From: Thermoanaerobaculia bacterium
GTDB lineage: Bacteria; Acidobacteriota; Thermoanaerobaculia; Multivoradales; JAHEKO01
Direction: 5' to 3'
DNA length: 58,498 bases
NCBI GenBank assembly: GCA_947259195.1
Contig: CAMYLC010000050.1
Coordinates: 1 to 58,498 of the forward strand
The notes below the pieces were generated by a model. It had not been told where the DNA came from and searched no databases. It was given only the letters and a program-made list of their open reading frames with translations. Below are positions 34,200 through 47,645 of this stretch, piece by piece. A program made the position numbers and the translations under genes. Every line of letters begins with the position of its first letter. The first letter of the stretch is position 1.

Positions 34200-35173
34200 C
34201 CGGCTCGACAGCTGGAGCTCATCACCCGGCAGAAGGAACTGAACTTCACAGCCGGGAGCCAGTTCCTGTGCAGCAAATCCGGCTATCTCCTGCTGGCCTA
34301 CCGGGTCGAGCGGGTCAGTGACCAGACACTGCGCGGGTTTGTCGACGAGCGGATCTTCCGTCCGCTGGGGATGCGCCACGCGGTCTTCTGGGACACCACT
34401 GGGCAGATCATCAAGGATCGCGCCATCCCCTATTCAACCGGCCCAGAGGGCAGCTATCAAATGGCGATGTGGGATCTACCGTTCGCCGGCCCCTCGGGTC
34501 TGTACACGACCGTCCAGGATCTAGCCCTGTGGGATGCCAACTTCTACGACAACAAGCTGGGGGGTGGCACTGAGCTGATCGAGAAGATGATCACCCCAGG
34601 GACTCTCAATGATGGCAAGTCCACTGACTACGCGGCTGGGCTATTTGTCTCACAGACTATGGAGGGCAAGCCGTGATCGAGCATGGCGGGGCGTGGATGA
34701 GCTATCGGGCCCAGGTTTCGCAGTTCCCCGAGCGTCGTCTGACTGTTGTCTTCCTCTCCAACGCCTCGTCGATCGGCGTTCCGGTGTGGAGCATCGCCGA
34801 TCTCCTTCCGGGAGTTGTGCCTGTGACCCCAGGACCGCAGTCGTCCGAATCCGAGGCACCGAGCACTATCGATCTGCCGCTCGATGCCCTGGCGGAGTAC
34901 GAGGGCAGGTGCTGGAGCGACGAGCTCGAGAGAGCTGCGACTCGAAAGCGAGGATGGGGGAATTCAGCTTGGATGGGCCGATGATGTCTTCGAGTGCCGA
35001 CGGTGCAGATCGGGCCTGACGACCCCCCGGCGCGGCCGTTCGTTGAGGTTCCCTGGTATCCGCAAGACGTGCGGATTCTGCTCGAGCGAGACGATTCCAA
35101 TCAGGTGACGGGATTGAGCCTGAGCTGCGACATGGTGCGCGGCCTGGCGTTTGTGAGGATGGATCAAGAGTAG
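34200..35173 (+). pseudogene. Decayed serine hydrolase (class C beta-lactamase-like) gene
   Basis: Family-like sequence runs in three pieces. RQLELITRQKELNFTAGSQF, then CSKSGYLLLAYRVERVSD (the Y-x-N-like motif) and RIFRPLGMRHAVFWD are in one frame, which ends at 34674. After a one-base slip comes IEHGGAWMSYRAQVSQFP, RRLTVVFLSNAS and ALAEYEGRCWSDELE. A stop (34982-34984) then precedes [19 protein letters not shown] and the C-terminus. The N-terminal SxxK half is missing, cut at about 34200 right after the glycan cluster. Intact relatives are periplasmic peptidases or esterases of 500 or more residues. The last 216 bp are duplicated at 49911-50126. Confidence 0.78.
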
Positions 35174-35362
35174 GCAGCAGCAGATCTCCGCTCCCTTTTG
35201 CGCGTCCTGGCCATCAGAAGGTGTGCCGCAGTACTCCTTTGAGAGTGGGCTCTTCGGTGGATTCTGCAAGTCGAAAACTTGCACTGGCTGTGCTTTCCCC
35301 TCAAGATTTGTGGGGAGTAAAGTGGTTGTGCGGAGGAAAGTCTCGAGCTTGGAGGTACCCTG

Positions 35363-35848
35363 ATGGTTCGTCGTCAACTTCTGGTCCTGTCGATAGCCGT
35401 GAGTCTGAATGCGGGCATGGGTGTGGCTTCGGCCCAAGAAGAGCACCGCTACGAGCTCACCTCGGAGAGCTGGTTCGGGGTGGTCTGCGAGCTCTGTTAT
35501 TGCCCTGACACCATGGCAGAGCTCCGCGGGAGGTTTCTGCTTCGAGAGACTGGGAAGGAGAACGGGTTTCGTATCTTCGACGTGCTCGAGGTGGAATGGA
35601 GGACGGGTGGCGGTACCCAAGGTGCGGTGACCGGCTCGGGCACATTTCGCCACGGGGGCCCCTCGGGCCGTCGGCAGCAGCTTGAGCTCGAGCTCCGTCT
35701 GGGCGACGAGGAGTTGCACGTCACGAGCGGTCCGGTCGAGGCCGAGCTGGACCTGCCTCGTCTCGCGATTCAGGTGGAGACGAGCCTCAAACCGACGTGC
35801 AGGGACACGGTATTCTTCCTCAGCGCACGGCCCGAGTCTGCCGACTAG
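35363..35848 (+). CDS. Small exported protein of unknown function
   Basis: A 161-aa protein with a signal peptide (VRRQLLVLSIAVSLNAGMGV, cleavage near ASA-QE). The mature part is beta-rich with a cysteine cluster CELCYC near the start and a further Cys near the end. No family is recognised. The ATG follows GGAGG by 7 nt, so the start is well supported. It stands alone and converges on the next gene. The region between them (35901-35957) can form a long hairpin. Confidence 0.68.
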   Translation: MVRRQLLVLSIAVSLNAGMGVASAQEEHRYELTSESWFGVVCELCYCPDTMAELRGRFLLRETGKENGFRIFDVLEVEWRTGGGTQGAVTGSGTFRHGGPSGRRQQLELELRLGDEELHVTSGPVEAELDLPRLAIQVETSLKPTCRDTVFFLSARPESAD

Positions 35849-35900
35849 GGCCGCCGCCACCCGGGTTCCCTGGACGATTCTGAGCTCGTCTACAAAAAGT

Positions 35901-35957
35901 CCCTGGGGGTCGCGCCCGCCTAAACTGCATCGCCAGGCGAGCGTCGACACCCCAGGG
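35901..35957. terminator. Possible bidirectional terminator between convergent genes
   Basis: CCCTGGGGGTCG (35901-35912) can pair with CGACACCCCAGGG (35945-35957) with one small bulge. An inner TCGCCAGGCGA palindrome lies in the loop. It sits between two genes pointing at each other. No clear T-run is seen, so confidence is modest. Confidence 0.35.
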
Positions 35958-35990
35958 TTCGAACAAACTATTACTCAGAAAAGCGACTTC

Positions 35991-38077
35991 CTACTTCCGC
36001 GAACCCCCCTTCAGCTCGAATTGAAGGATCTTGGTCGCCCACCCGAATTGTTCGCCAATAAAGGAATTGGGCTTGGCATGCTCCTGTGTGTACCAGCACG
36101 AGTCATCGACCGGGTCGATGGCCATCGCGCTGTAGTCGCCCCAGCGTGCCGTCCTTGTCTGCACGTTCCCATCGACGTTGCCATCGAAGGCCACAAACTC
36201 GCCTACGTTCATGTGGTTCGAATCGCCACGCCCGGCGGCCACGCCAATGCTCGGGTAGGTAGTCTGGCTCGAGATGCTGTACCCCAGGCATGTTTGGCCC
36301 TTGAGGTTCATCGCGATACTACCCATCCAGCGGTGGTCGCCATCGGGTGAGAAGGTGTTCTCCTTCTTCAGGGTCCAGCCTCTGTCCTTGTGGTTCCGGA
36401 ACTCGTACCAGCGGACGCCCGCTTTGCCGTTGCCGTCGGCGTCGACCGTGTGGTTGACGACGGCCCGCTTGTCATTGCCGAAGTCGCGCACTTGCAAGCG
36501 GTGCATCAGCCGGTCAGTGATGCCCTCCAGAAACGTGATGTTGTCAGGAAATGTGCCGGTGCCCGAGCCCGGTTGGTCGATGCATCTCCCGCGGACGGCC
36601 GGGCAGAGGTCGCTATCGAAGGGAGTCACCGGAATCTTGGCCACCTCGCTGATCGTGGAATCAGCAGGCACCGCGAAATCTGGTGCGATTTCCCAGACGT
36701 CGATGCTGTCGCCGGAGCCACCGTTGTTGGTGAAGAACGTCGGTGGGTCTGGTCGGTGCTGAAGGCTTCGGTCTTGTCGATAGCGCCCAGAGCTGCGCCC
36801 TGGAATGGATTGAACAAGTTGACCATGACGCCGATGGCGTCGGTGACGAAGCCGTACTTCGGATAGTCCGGGAACCCGATGCCGGTGAAGTCGAACTCGT
36901 GCTGATAGTAGCTGCCCGTCGGATCGCCTGTCTCCGACAAGGCGATGCACAAGTAGTCTCCTACTCCAGCAGGGAAGGCGAACTGGCTCACCAGCCAGCG
37001 GTCCGATTCCTCGTCGTAGAGCACGATGGGGTCGCCCCGATTGGTTTTCTCGCATTCCCCGCCCAGGCCGGCAAAGAAGAGGTTGCTGCCGAAGGGGCCG
37101 AGGACGACATTGCCGCTCTTGTCATAGATGGTCGTCAGGAGGTTGATCATCTGTACGTAATGGTTGAGGCCAACGTCTCCGTCGGTATCGGGTGGCGCGA
37201 TGAGGGTGCCTAGCACAAAGGCGTTGTCATCGTTCTCCGCTCCGTCGAAGATCTGCATGAGCTCGATCCTCGAGGTTGCCTTGGAGGGCTTGAAGCCGCT
37301 TGGCCCCGACGCCTGTGTCGAGAAGCCGACTGTGCCCCTATTCTGCAGCGGCGCGACTCCCCCAGCGCCCAGCGTGGACATCGGAGCTGTCGCACCCGAA
37401 AGTCCGTAGGGGTCTTTCATGAACATCGGGACCTCCTCGATAAGCGGGGTCTGTCCGGAGTCTTCGAGGAGGGAGGGTCCTAGGATAGCGGGAGCCAGAC
37501 TGCCGATCGGGGCAGAGAAGCCATCGCGAGTCGACTCGAGAATAATCTGCTCTGGCGGCGGTGGAAGGTCCACGGTGACCACCAGATTGCCACCGCCGAC
37601 GCCATCGAGGAATTCCCCGAATTTGACGTAGTAGGTCACCCCACCTGTCGCTTCGAAAAAGAGATTGTCTGTGAGGCCTTGGTCGACACATGCGACTTCG
37701 GTGAGAGCTGCGCAGGAACCCGTGAAGACGCCGTGGGCGGTGTCCAAAGGAGCGCCACCGGGTTCCGTGCTGCCATCGGTGCTGATGTTGACGGCGATGT
37801 CCTCATCGGGTGTCCAGACATACCAGACGGTGTTGCCGTCAGTCTGAGCGCCGTTCCCGTTGCAGCTGAGAGAGGGATCTGCGGGATTACTGGTGGCGGT
37901 GGTGGTATCAACATTGTCAGTAAAGGGTATGGGGCCAATGACGGTGGCACCAACACACTCGTCATTTGCAGGTTGACCATACGCAGGCAAGCCGAACAGC
38001 AACAGCAGCAGCACTGCACCGCATGCTGTGCAAATCGGGGATTGCCTGCCAGTTTGGCGGGATTTGTGATGATTCAT
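35991..38077 (-). pseudogene. Secreted protein gene with one frameshift near 36.75 kb
   Basis: The first frame (from ATG at 38077) encodes a signal peptide (AVLLLLLFGLPAYG-Q) and a PPC-like beta-sandwich (NDECVGATVIGPIPFTDNVD ... GNTVWYVWTPDEDIAVNIS). A large domain follows with VGLNHYVQMINLLTTIYDKS, YDEESDRWLVSQFAFPAG and PKYGFVTDAIGVMVNLFN, to GAIDKTEAFSTDQ. The frame then changes, and family-like sequence continues as PPTFFTNNGGSGDSIDVWEI to GDYSAMAIDPVDDSCWYTQE and the natural end. Together they give a protein of about 695 aa, exported and of unknown role, possibly a beta-propeller. A single-base indel would explain it. GGAGCAC precedes the ATG. Confidence 0.75.
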
Positions 38078-38640
38078 TATGTGCTCCTCGTGATTCGTAC
38101 TGAAAGCTTCGACTGAAAAGGTGTAGTTCTTACTCGGTGGAACATTCCCTCAGCCAGAGAGACAAGTCGTAAGGAATGGAACTCGACAGACAGGTTCAAG
38201 GTTCCGGGTCGCTCATCACCTCCCTCGGCATTGTGGGTTTACCTGGCCAAACTGACCGGGAATCACGCGATCAGACGTCGGAAGCCCGGCGGTCGAGGGA
38301 CCCTGCAAGGAGGAAGCGAGGAACCTTGGCTTCGTGTGCTCTGGCTTTCGACTGGCTTACCCTGGTCGTGGACTACTGCAACACTACTCCCGCCGAGCTC
38401 TGGATGCAAGGTGGAGGCGAAGAAGGTGACCGAGTGCTCGTTGAGGGAGCTCTCTTGCTTTTCCTCCAGAGCAGGAGTAGCGTCTTCCTTATTCCGACTG
38501 TGGGCAAGCCAGCCGAAAGAAAAGCTGGGGGCGCAGGGCAACGGGTCCTCGCCTGAACCCAGGCTGGGTTGCTCTTCTGTCCAGGGGCAAGAGGGAGACT
38601 CTTTTCAGAATCGAAGAATAGGGAGACGAAAGGAGAGGTC
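38078..38640. other. Long non-coding interval upstream of the pullulanase gene
   Basis: This 563-bp divergent region should hold promoters for both neighbours. A + strand frame (38176-38556) is open but has no family resemblance, poor start context and odd composition, so it is not called. No operator, riboswitch or repeat was recognised by eye. Confidence 0.4.
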
Positions 38641-43290
<4,650 letters not shown>

Positions 43291-43504
43291 TCTCGAAGGT
43301 CGGTCTCGGCCTGCCGGAGCCACCGGTTCGCTTCCGGGCTGTGAATGAAGCTCCGAGTCTGCGAAGAGTGGATCTACAGCTCGGAAGATTCGCCAGCCCT
43401 GACTCTTGTGGCCCGGAGTAGCTGAACCACGATGTCTGGTGCATCGCCCGCATTCGAGAGGATCCTCTGCGCGAGGGTGCCAGAGGATCGGATAGGCTCC
43501 GGTC

Positions 43505-44155
43505 ATGGAATTAGAGCCTGAAAGCCTCGAGGTCCGCGATCGCTACAAGCTGCTCATCGGAAGCATCGTGCCTCGCCCCATCGCCTTCGTTTCGACGGTC
43601 TCGCCTGAAGGCGCTCTCAATCTCGCCCCCTATTCTTTCTTTACCGCCGTGGGCTCGAACCCGATGACCCTGCTCTTCTGTCCGGCCACCAAGGCCGACG
43701 GCGCCGACAAGGACACACTGCGCAATTGCCTTCCTTCCGAAGAGGGCGGTGTGGGCCAGTTCGTGGTCAACGTGGCCACGGAGGCCTATGCGCGCGAGGT
43801 TGCCGCTGCGGGTGAGATGCTGCCCTACGGCGACAGCGAGTTCGACTTGACGGGCCTGACCCCCTTGCCGAGCTCGAAGGTGCGACCTCCCCGTCTCGAG
43901 CAGTCCCCGATCGCTTTCGAATGCGAGACCGTGCAGGTCCTGCGCACGGCTCCCGGTGAGCCGGCCAGCGGCAATGTGGTGATGGGTCACGTGCTGTGCG
44001 TGCACGTCGAGGATGCGCTGATCGACGAGCGATTCCATATCGATGCGGATCGACTCCGAGCCATCGGTCGGATGGGAGGTCTGGGGTACTGCAGGACTCG
44101 TGAGCGCTTCGAGATGCCTCGTGGCCGAGAGGCCTTGAAGGAAAACGGGGCTTGA
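43505..44155 (+). CDS. Flavin reductase family protein (FMN-binding split barrel)
   Basis: A 216-aa FMN-binding protein of the DIM6/NTAB group. The N-terminus DRYKLLIGSIVPRPIAFVST, with GALNLAPYSFFTAVGSNPM, is the FMN phosphate-binding region. QFVVNVATEAYAREVAAAGE and RLEQSPIAFECETVQVL complete the fold. Such proteins reduce flavin with NAD(P)H or act as small oxygenase partners. The product is intact. A short piece of this gene type recurs at 29012-29056. It is followed, on the other strand, by ferredoxin-NADP reductase. Confidence 0.9.
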   Translation: MELEPESLEVRDRYKLLIGSIVPRPIAFVSTVSPEGALNLAPYSFFTAVGSNPMTLLFCPATKADGADKDTLRNCLPSEEGGVGQFVVNVATEAYAREVAAAGEMLPYGDSEFDLTGLTPLPSSKVRPPRLEQSPIAFECETVQVLRTAPGEPASGNVVMGHVLCVHVEDALIDERFHIDADRLRAIGRMGGLGYCRTRERFEMPRGREALKENGA

Positions 44156-44318
44156 CGAGGTCGCTGGCCCGGGAGTTAGCTGAACCGGGAGCTAGCTGAT
44201 CCGTGGCTGACGAAGCCTGGGGTCCTTCGAAGGCTTGCTGACGAGCCCTTCCGTTCGGGGTGACCTCTCGATTCCAGTGACAGGAACCCCGGCTGTCGTC
44301 GTCGGCTTTCTCTTGCTT

Positions 44319-45140
44319 TCACCAGTACTTCTCCATGTGAAGATTGCCGGGTTCGTTGCGCTTGTGCTCCTTGAAACCCTGCTCGTTCAGCAGCTTCTCC
44401 ATGGTGACGATCATACTGGGATTGCCGCACAGGAAGACGTGGGTATCGTCTGGCGAGGCGCGGAATTTCGAGGACTCTTCGAGCACTCCTCGTTGCCATA
44501 CGTCCTGGATGTATCCAGTCTCTCCAGCCCACTGTATCGGCTCTTCCTCGGGTCGACTGATCGTCGCAAGATAGGTGAAATTGGGACACATACGGTCGAG
44601 GGTCAATAGCTCCGACCGGTAGCCCAGGTCCCAGGAGTGACGCGCTCCGTGGATCACCGCGAACCGTCGAGGGTCATCACAGACAAGGTCACTTCGAAGC
44701 ATGCTCATATACGGGGCCAAGCCAGTGCCGGTCGAGATCAGGAGGACGTGCTGATCTCGCGGCACCTCGGCGAGCGTGAAGAGCCCGCTGACCTTTGGGG
44801 AGAGCCACAGCCTGTCGCCTACTGACAGAGCAAACAGGCGGGGTGTCAGGGCACCGGAGCGCACCATGACGATGAAGAACTCGACATACTCGTTGGCCAC
44901 GGACGACGAGGCGATGGAGTAGGCGCGCTTGATGAGCTTGTCGGGGTCGGCGCGCTCCTGTTTGGGGTCACTGACCGGGTGCCGCGATGCGGTTGCCGGC
45001 AAGCCCAGAACTGCGAACTGGCCGGCTTCGAAGTCGGCCAGCTTCCAGCCATCGGGAACCACACGGAGAACGATGAGCCCCGGCGAAACCTCGATTCTCT
45101 GGCCTACGATCGCGTTGAGCTGGTCCGTCTGTCCACTCAT
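44319..45140 (-). CDS. fpr: Ferredoxin--NADP+ reductase
   Basis: A 273-aa FAD flavoprotein that moves electrons between NADPH and ferredoxin or flavodoxin in the cytoplasm. LIKRAYSIASS is the FAD-binding RxYS motif. LISTGTGLAPYMSMLRS is the NADP pyrophosphate loop. VFLCGNPSMIVTMEKLL is the nicotinamide-side CGxP block. The terminal HMEKYW matches bacterial Fpr of the subgroup that ends with an aromatic residue stacked on the flavin. The length is normal. It is divergent from the pectate-lyase-like gene. Confidence 0.93.
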   Translation of the reverse strand: MSGQTDQLNAIVGQRIEVSPGLIVLRVVPDGWKLADFEAGQFAVLGLPATASRHPVSDPKQERADPDKLIKRAYSIASSSVANEYVEFFIVMVRSGALTPRLFALSVGDRLWLSPKVSGLFTLAEVPRDQHVLLISTGTGLAPYMSMLRSDLVCDDPRRFAVIHGARHSWDLGYRSELLTLDRMCPNFTYLATISRPEEEPIQWAGETGYIQDVWQRGVLEESSKFRASPDDTHVFLCGNPSMIVTMEKLLNEQGFKEHKRNEPGNLHMEKYW

Positions 45141-45260
45141 TGTTTCCTCCCGATGAGTCGTTTAGATGAGACTGCAGCGGAGTCTACAGCGCTTCCGCAG
45201 CCATGGAGCCCGTGGCGCATTTCTTGGTAGTGTTCTTCAGAAGCGAGGAGCTTGTCGACG

Positions 45261-46922
45261 ATGAGCACCAAGGCGCTTCGCGCCCCCTCCTGGCTCGGAC
45301 TTGTAGCCGTCGCTGTGGCCGGAGCCTGCGCAGAGCCTGTTGGCGAGAGTGGGCCTGCGGTGGCAGGTCCCGGGCATGATGTTTCACGCCTCTGGGGCGA
45401 GTCGGGTGAGCTTTGGGATCCTGCCGGGCGCCTGCCGGATGTCGCCTACGCCGGTTATCACGCGGGCGAGGATTCGTTGCCAGAGGTTCGGGACAAGGTC
45501 AACGTCATAGACTTCGGCGCAGTCGGCGACGGGGTGACTGACGATACCGAGGCCTTCCTCGATGCCATCGCGGCAGTGTCGGACGGGGCCGTTTTCATCC
45601 CCAGCGGTCGCTACCTGATTACCAAACCCCTGTTTCTCGGCAAGAGCTACATTGTCCTTCGAGGCCAAAGCCGCGACTCGACCACCCTGTTCTTCCCCAA
45701 GACGCTCTTTGAAGTCCTGGGTAAGGGGAAGGACGGTGGGCCGACCGGTTGGTCCTGGGGAGGTGCATGGATCTGGGCGAATCCCAACCTACAACGGGGG
45801 GACTCGGGCGGGCCGGTTTGGGAGGAGGGGCACCTGATCACCAAGGTGACGAGACCCATGGCCAAGGGAGGTACCTGGGTCGAGGTCTCAGACGCCTCCG
45901 CGATCGAACCCGGGCAGTGGGTGCGCGTTGCCCAGTACGAGAGCGACGGTTCCCTGAGTCTCTCTCTACACAGCGGGGAGGGTCTCAATGGGCGTTGCTG
46001 GGTGGATCGCCCAGGGTTTCGCATCATCAACTGGCTACTCAGAGTCGCCGATGTTCGTGGCAACAAAATCGACTTCGACCGACCCCTGCGGATCGACGTA
46101 CGGCCTGAGTGGAATGCCGAGATCTGGGCTACCGAGCTTCCGGTCGAGGAGATCGGAATCGAGCATCTGACGGTCGAGTTTCCGGTGATGGAGTATCCGG
46201 GTCACCACAACGAGCCCGGGCAGAGTGCCATCAGCATCGGCTACACCTTGAATAGTTGGGTGCGCGATGTGGCGATCCTCAATGCCGACAACGGCATCTT
46301 CTTCTGGTACGCCAGGTACTGCACCGCCGAGAACATCGTCATCGCCGGTCGCGGAGGGCACTATGGTTTCAACCTCGGAGGCGCTCAGGACTGCTTGGTG
46401 ACTCGATTCAGCATCGAGAACAAGTCGGTTCACGATACCTCGCTGTCGAACATGGCGAACGGCAATGTGTACTCCTGGGGACAGGGCCTGGAGATCAACT
46501 TCGATCATCATCGAGGCGCGTCGTACCAGAATGTCACTTCGCGGGTCGATGTCGGACGGGTTGGACGCCTGTGGCGCAGCAGTGGAACGCCCTCGGGTCA
46601 CTACACGGCTGCCAACGAGACCTACTGGAATATCCTTCCGTGGGCCACAACCCGCCAACTGCGGCCTTGGCCTGCAATGAACATCATCGGTCCGTTGAAA
46701 GAAGTGGATCGAGTCGAAGGCGACTGGTATGACGCCTGGTTCGAACCGTTGGAGGAGCTCAAGCCGGTGGATCTTCACCAGGCACAGTGGGCGCGTCGCC
46801 TGGGCGAGCCGATACCGTCTCCTCCCGAGATGCCACGGCCTCTCCCGCCGGGGTTGTTCGAGGAGGCGGTGACGGGTGGTTCGGCCGTGAAGGCTGACGG
46901 ACGTGGCATTCCGCCGCACTAG
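45261..46922 (+). CDS. Pectate-lyase-superfamily lipoprotein (right-handed beta-helix)
   Basis: A 553-aa exported protein with a lipoprotein-type leader (LGLVAVAVAGAC, Cys about residue 23). The signature VNVIDFGAVGDGVTDDTEAF is the start of pectate_lyase_3 domains. Beta-helix rungs follow (IGIEHLTVEF, WVRDVAILNADNGIFFWYAR, ENIVIAGRGGHYGFNLGGAQ). It probably binds or cleaves a polysaccharide at the cell surface. The catalytic residues cannot be named. A TTG at 45252 is in frame, but the ATG at 45261 has GAGGAG at about 10 nt. It stands alone. Confidence 0.85.
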   Translation: MSTKALRAPSWLGLVAVAVAGACAEPVGESGPAVAGPGHDVSRLWGESGELWDPAGRLPDVAYAGYHAGEDSLPEVRDKVNVIDFGAVGDGVTDDTEAFLDAIAAVSDGAVFIPSGRYLITKPLFLGKSYIVLRGQSRDSTTLFFPKTLFEVLGKGKDGGPTGWSWGGAWIWANPNLQRGDSGGPVWEEGHLITKVTRPMAKGGTWVEVSDASAIEPGQWVRVAQYESDGSLSLSLHSGEGLNGRCWVDRPGFRIINWLLRVADVRGNKIDFDRPLRIDVRPEWNAEIWATELPVEEIGIEHLTVEFPVMEYPGHHNEPGQSAISIGYTLNSWVRDVAILNADNGIFFWYARYCTAENIVIAGRGGHYGFNLGGAQDCLVTRFSIENKSVHDTSLSNMANGNVYSWGQGLEINFDHHRGASYQNVTSRVDVGRVGRLWRSSGTPSGHYTAANETYWNILPWATTRQLRPWPAMNIIGPLKEVDRVEGDWYDAWFEPLEELKPVDLHQAQWARRLGEPIPSPPEMPRPLPPGLFEEAVTGGSAVKADGRGIPPH

Positions 46923-47014
46923 AGGACGAGCTCGCACTACAACGGCGCACTGACTCTCACCCGATTCCCTGGCACGCATCCCGGAGATCTGGAAGGACGT
47001 TTCTCCGCGAGTTT

Positions 47015-47037
47015 CCTTTTCGGTGCTTTCTATGTCT
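47015..47037 (+). promoter_or_regulatory. Putative ECF-type promoter element, sigma/VWA operon
   Basis: CCTTTTC (47015-47021), 12 nt, then GTCT (47034-47037), ending 8 nt before the ATG. The second ECF operon has the same arrangement (CCTTTTC, 11 nt, GTCA at 53139-53160). This suggests autoregulation by related sigma factors. Confidence 0.4.
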
Positions 47038-47045
47038 AACTACAC

Positions 47046-47645
47046 ATGGAGAGCATACGAGCAGTGGAAACCTCAGATCCAGGTGGTCCGCCCCCGGTAG
47101 CCGACGACGAGGCAGTCCTCTGGCAAAGAGCTGCGAAGGGAGACCTCGACGCGGCCGATGCGCTGGCACGCTGTACGTACCGCGCAGTCTACGCATCTCT
47201 ATTTCGGCTCTGTGGTGGGGACCAGGACCTCGCAGCCGATCTCACACAGGAGACGTACCGCAAGGCCTGGCGGTCGATCGAAAAGTTTCGAGGTGGTAGC
47301 AAGTTCTCCACCTGGCTGTATCGCATCGCCTACAACACCTTTCTGAATCACATCCGGGGTCCGAGAAGGCTCGAGCCACTGACCGAGGAGCAGGTCGATC
47401 AACTCCTCGATCCAGACGAGACTCCGGATGACGCGACCGTCAGGAGCGTCGAGGCCGAACGGCTTCGACGCGCCATCCTCGACCTCCCAGACGATCTCCG
47501 CTTTGTCGTGACGGCTCGGTTCTGGGCCGAGCTTCCGGTTACCGAGATCGCCAAGCATCAAGGGCTCTCCCCTGTTGGCATTCGCAAGCGCCTCGCGCGC
47601 GCCTACAAACAACTAGCAACAACCCTCGAAGGGGGTTTGCAGTGA
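47046..47645 (+). CDS. ECF RNA polymerase sigma factor
   Basis: A 199-aa sigma-70 family protein. Region 2 has DLAADLTQETYRKAWRSIEK with FSTWLYRIAYNTFLNHIR. Region 4 has ILDLPDDLRFVVTARFWAEL, then PVTEIAKHQGLSPVGIRKRL, a normal helix-turn-helix. Regions 1.1 and 3 are absent, as in ECF factors. The stop overlaps the GTG start of the membrane VWA protein (GTGA), so the partner is probably its regulator. It would direct polymerase to a CCTTTTC-type promoter, perhaps its own. Confidence 0.93.
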   Translation: MESIRAVETSDPGGPPPVADDEAVLWQRAAKGDLDAADALARCTYRAVYASLFRLCGGDQDLAADLTQETYRKAWRSIEKFRGGSKFSTWLYRIAYNTFLNHIRGPRRLEPLTEEQVDQLLDPDETPDDATVRSVEAERLRRAILDLPDDLRFVVTARFWAELPVTEIAKHQGLSPVGIRKRLARAYKQLATTLEGGLQ

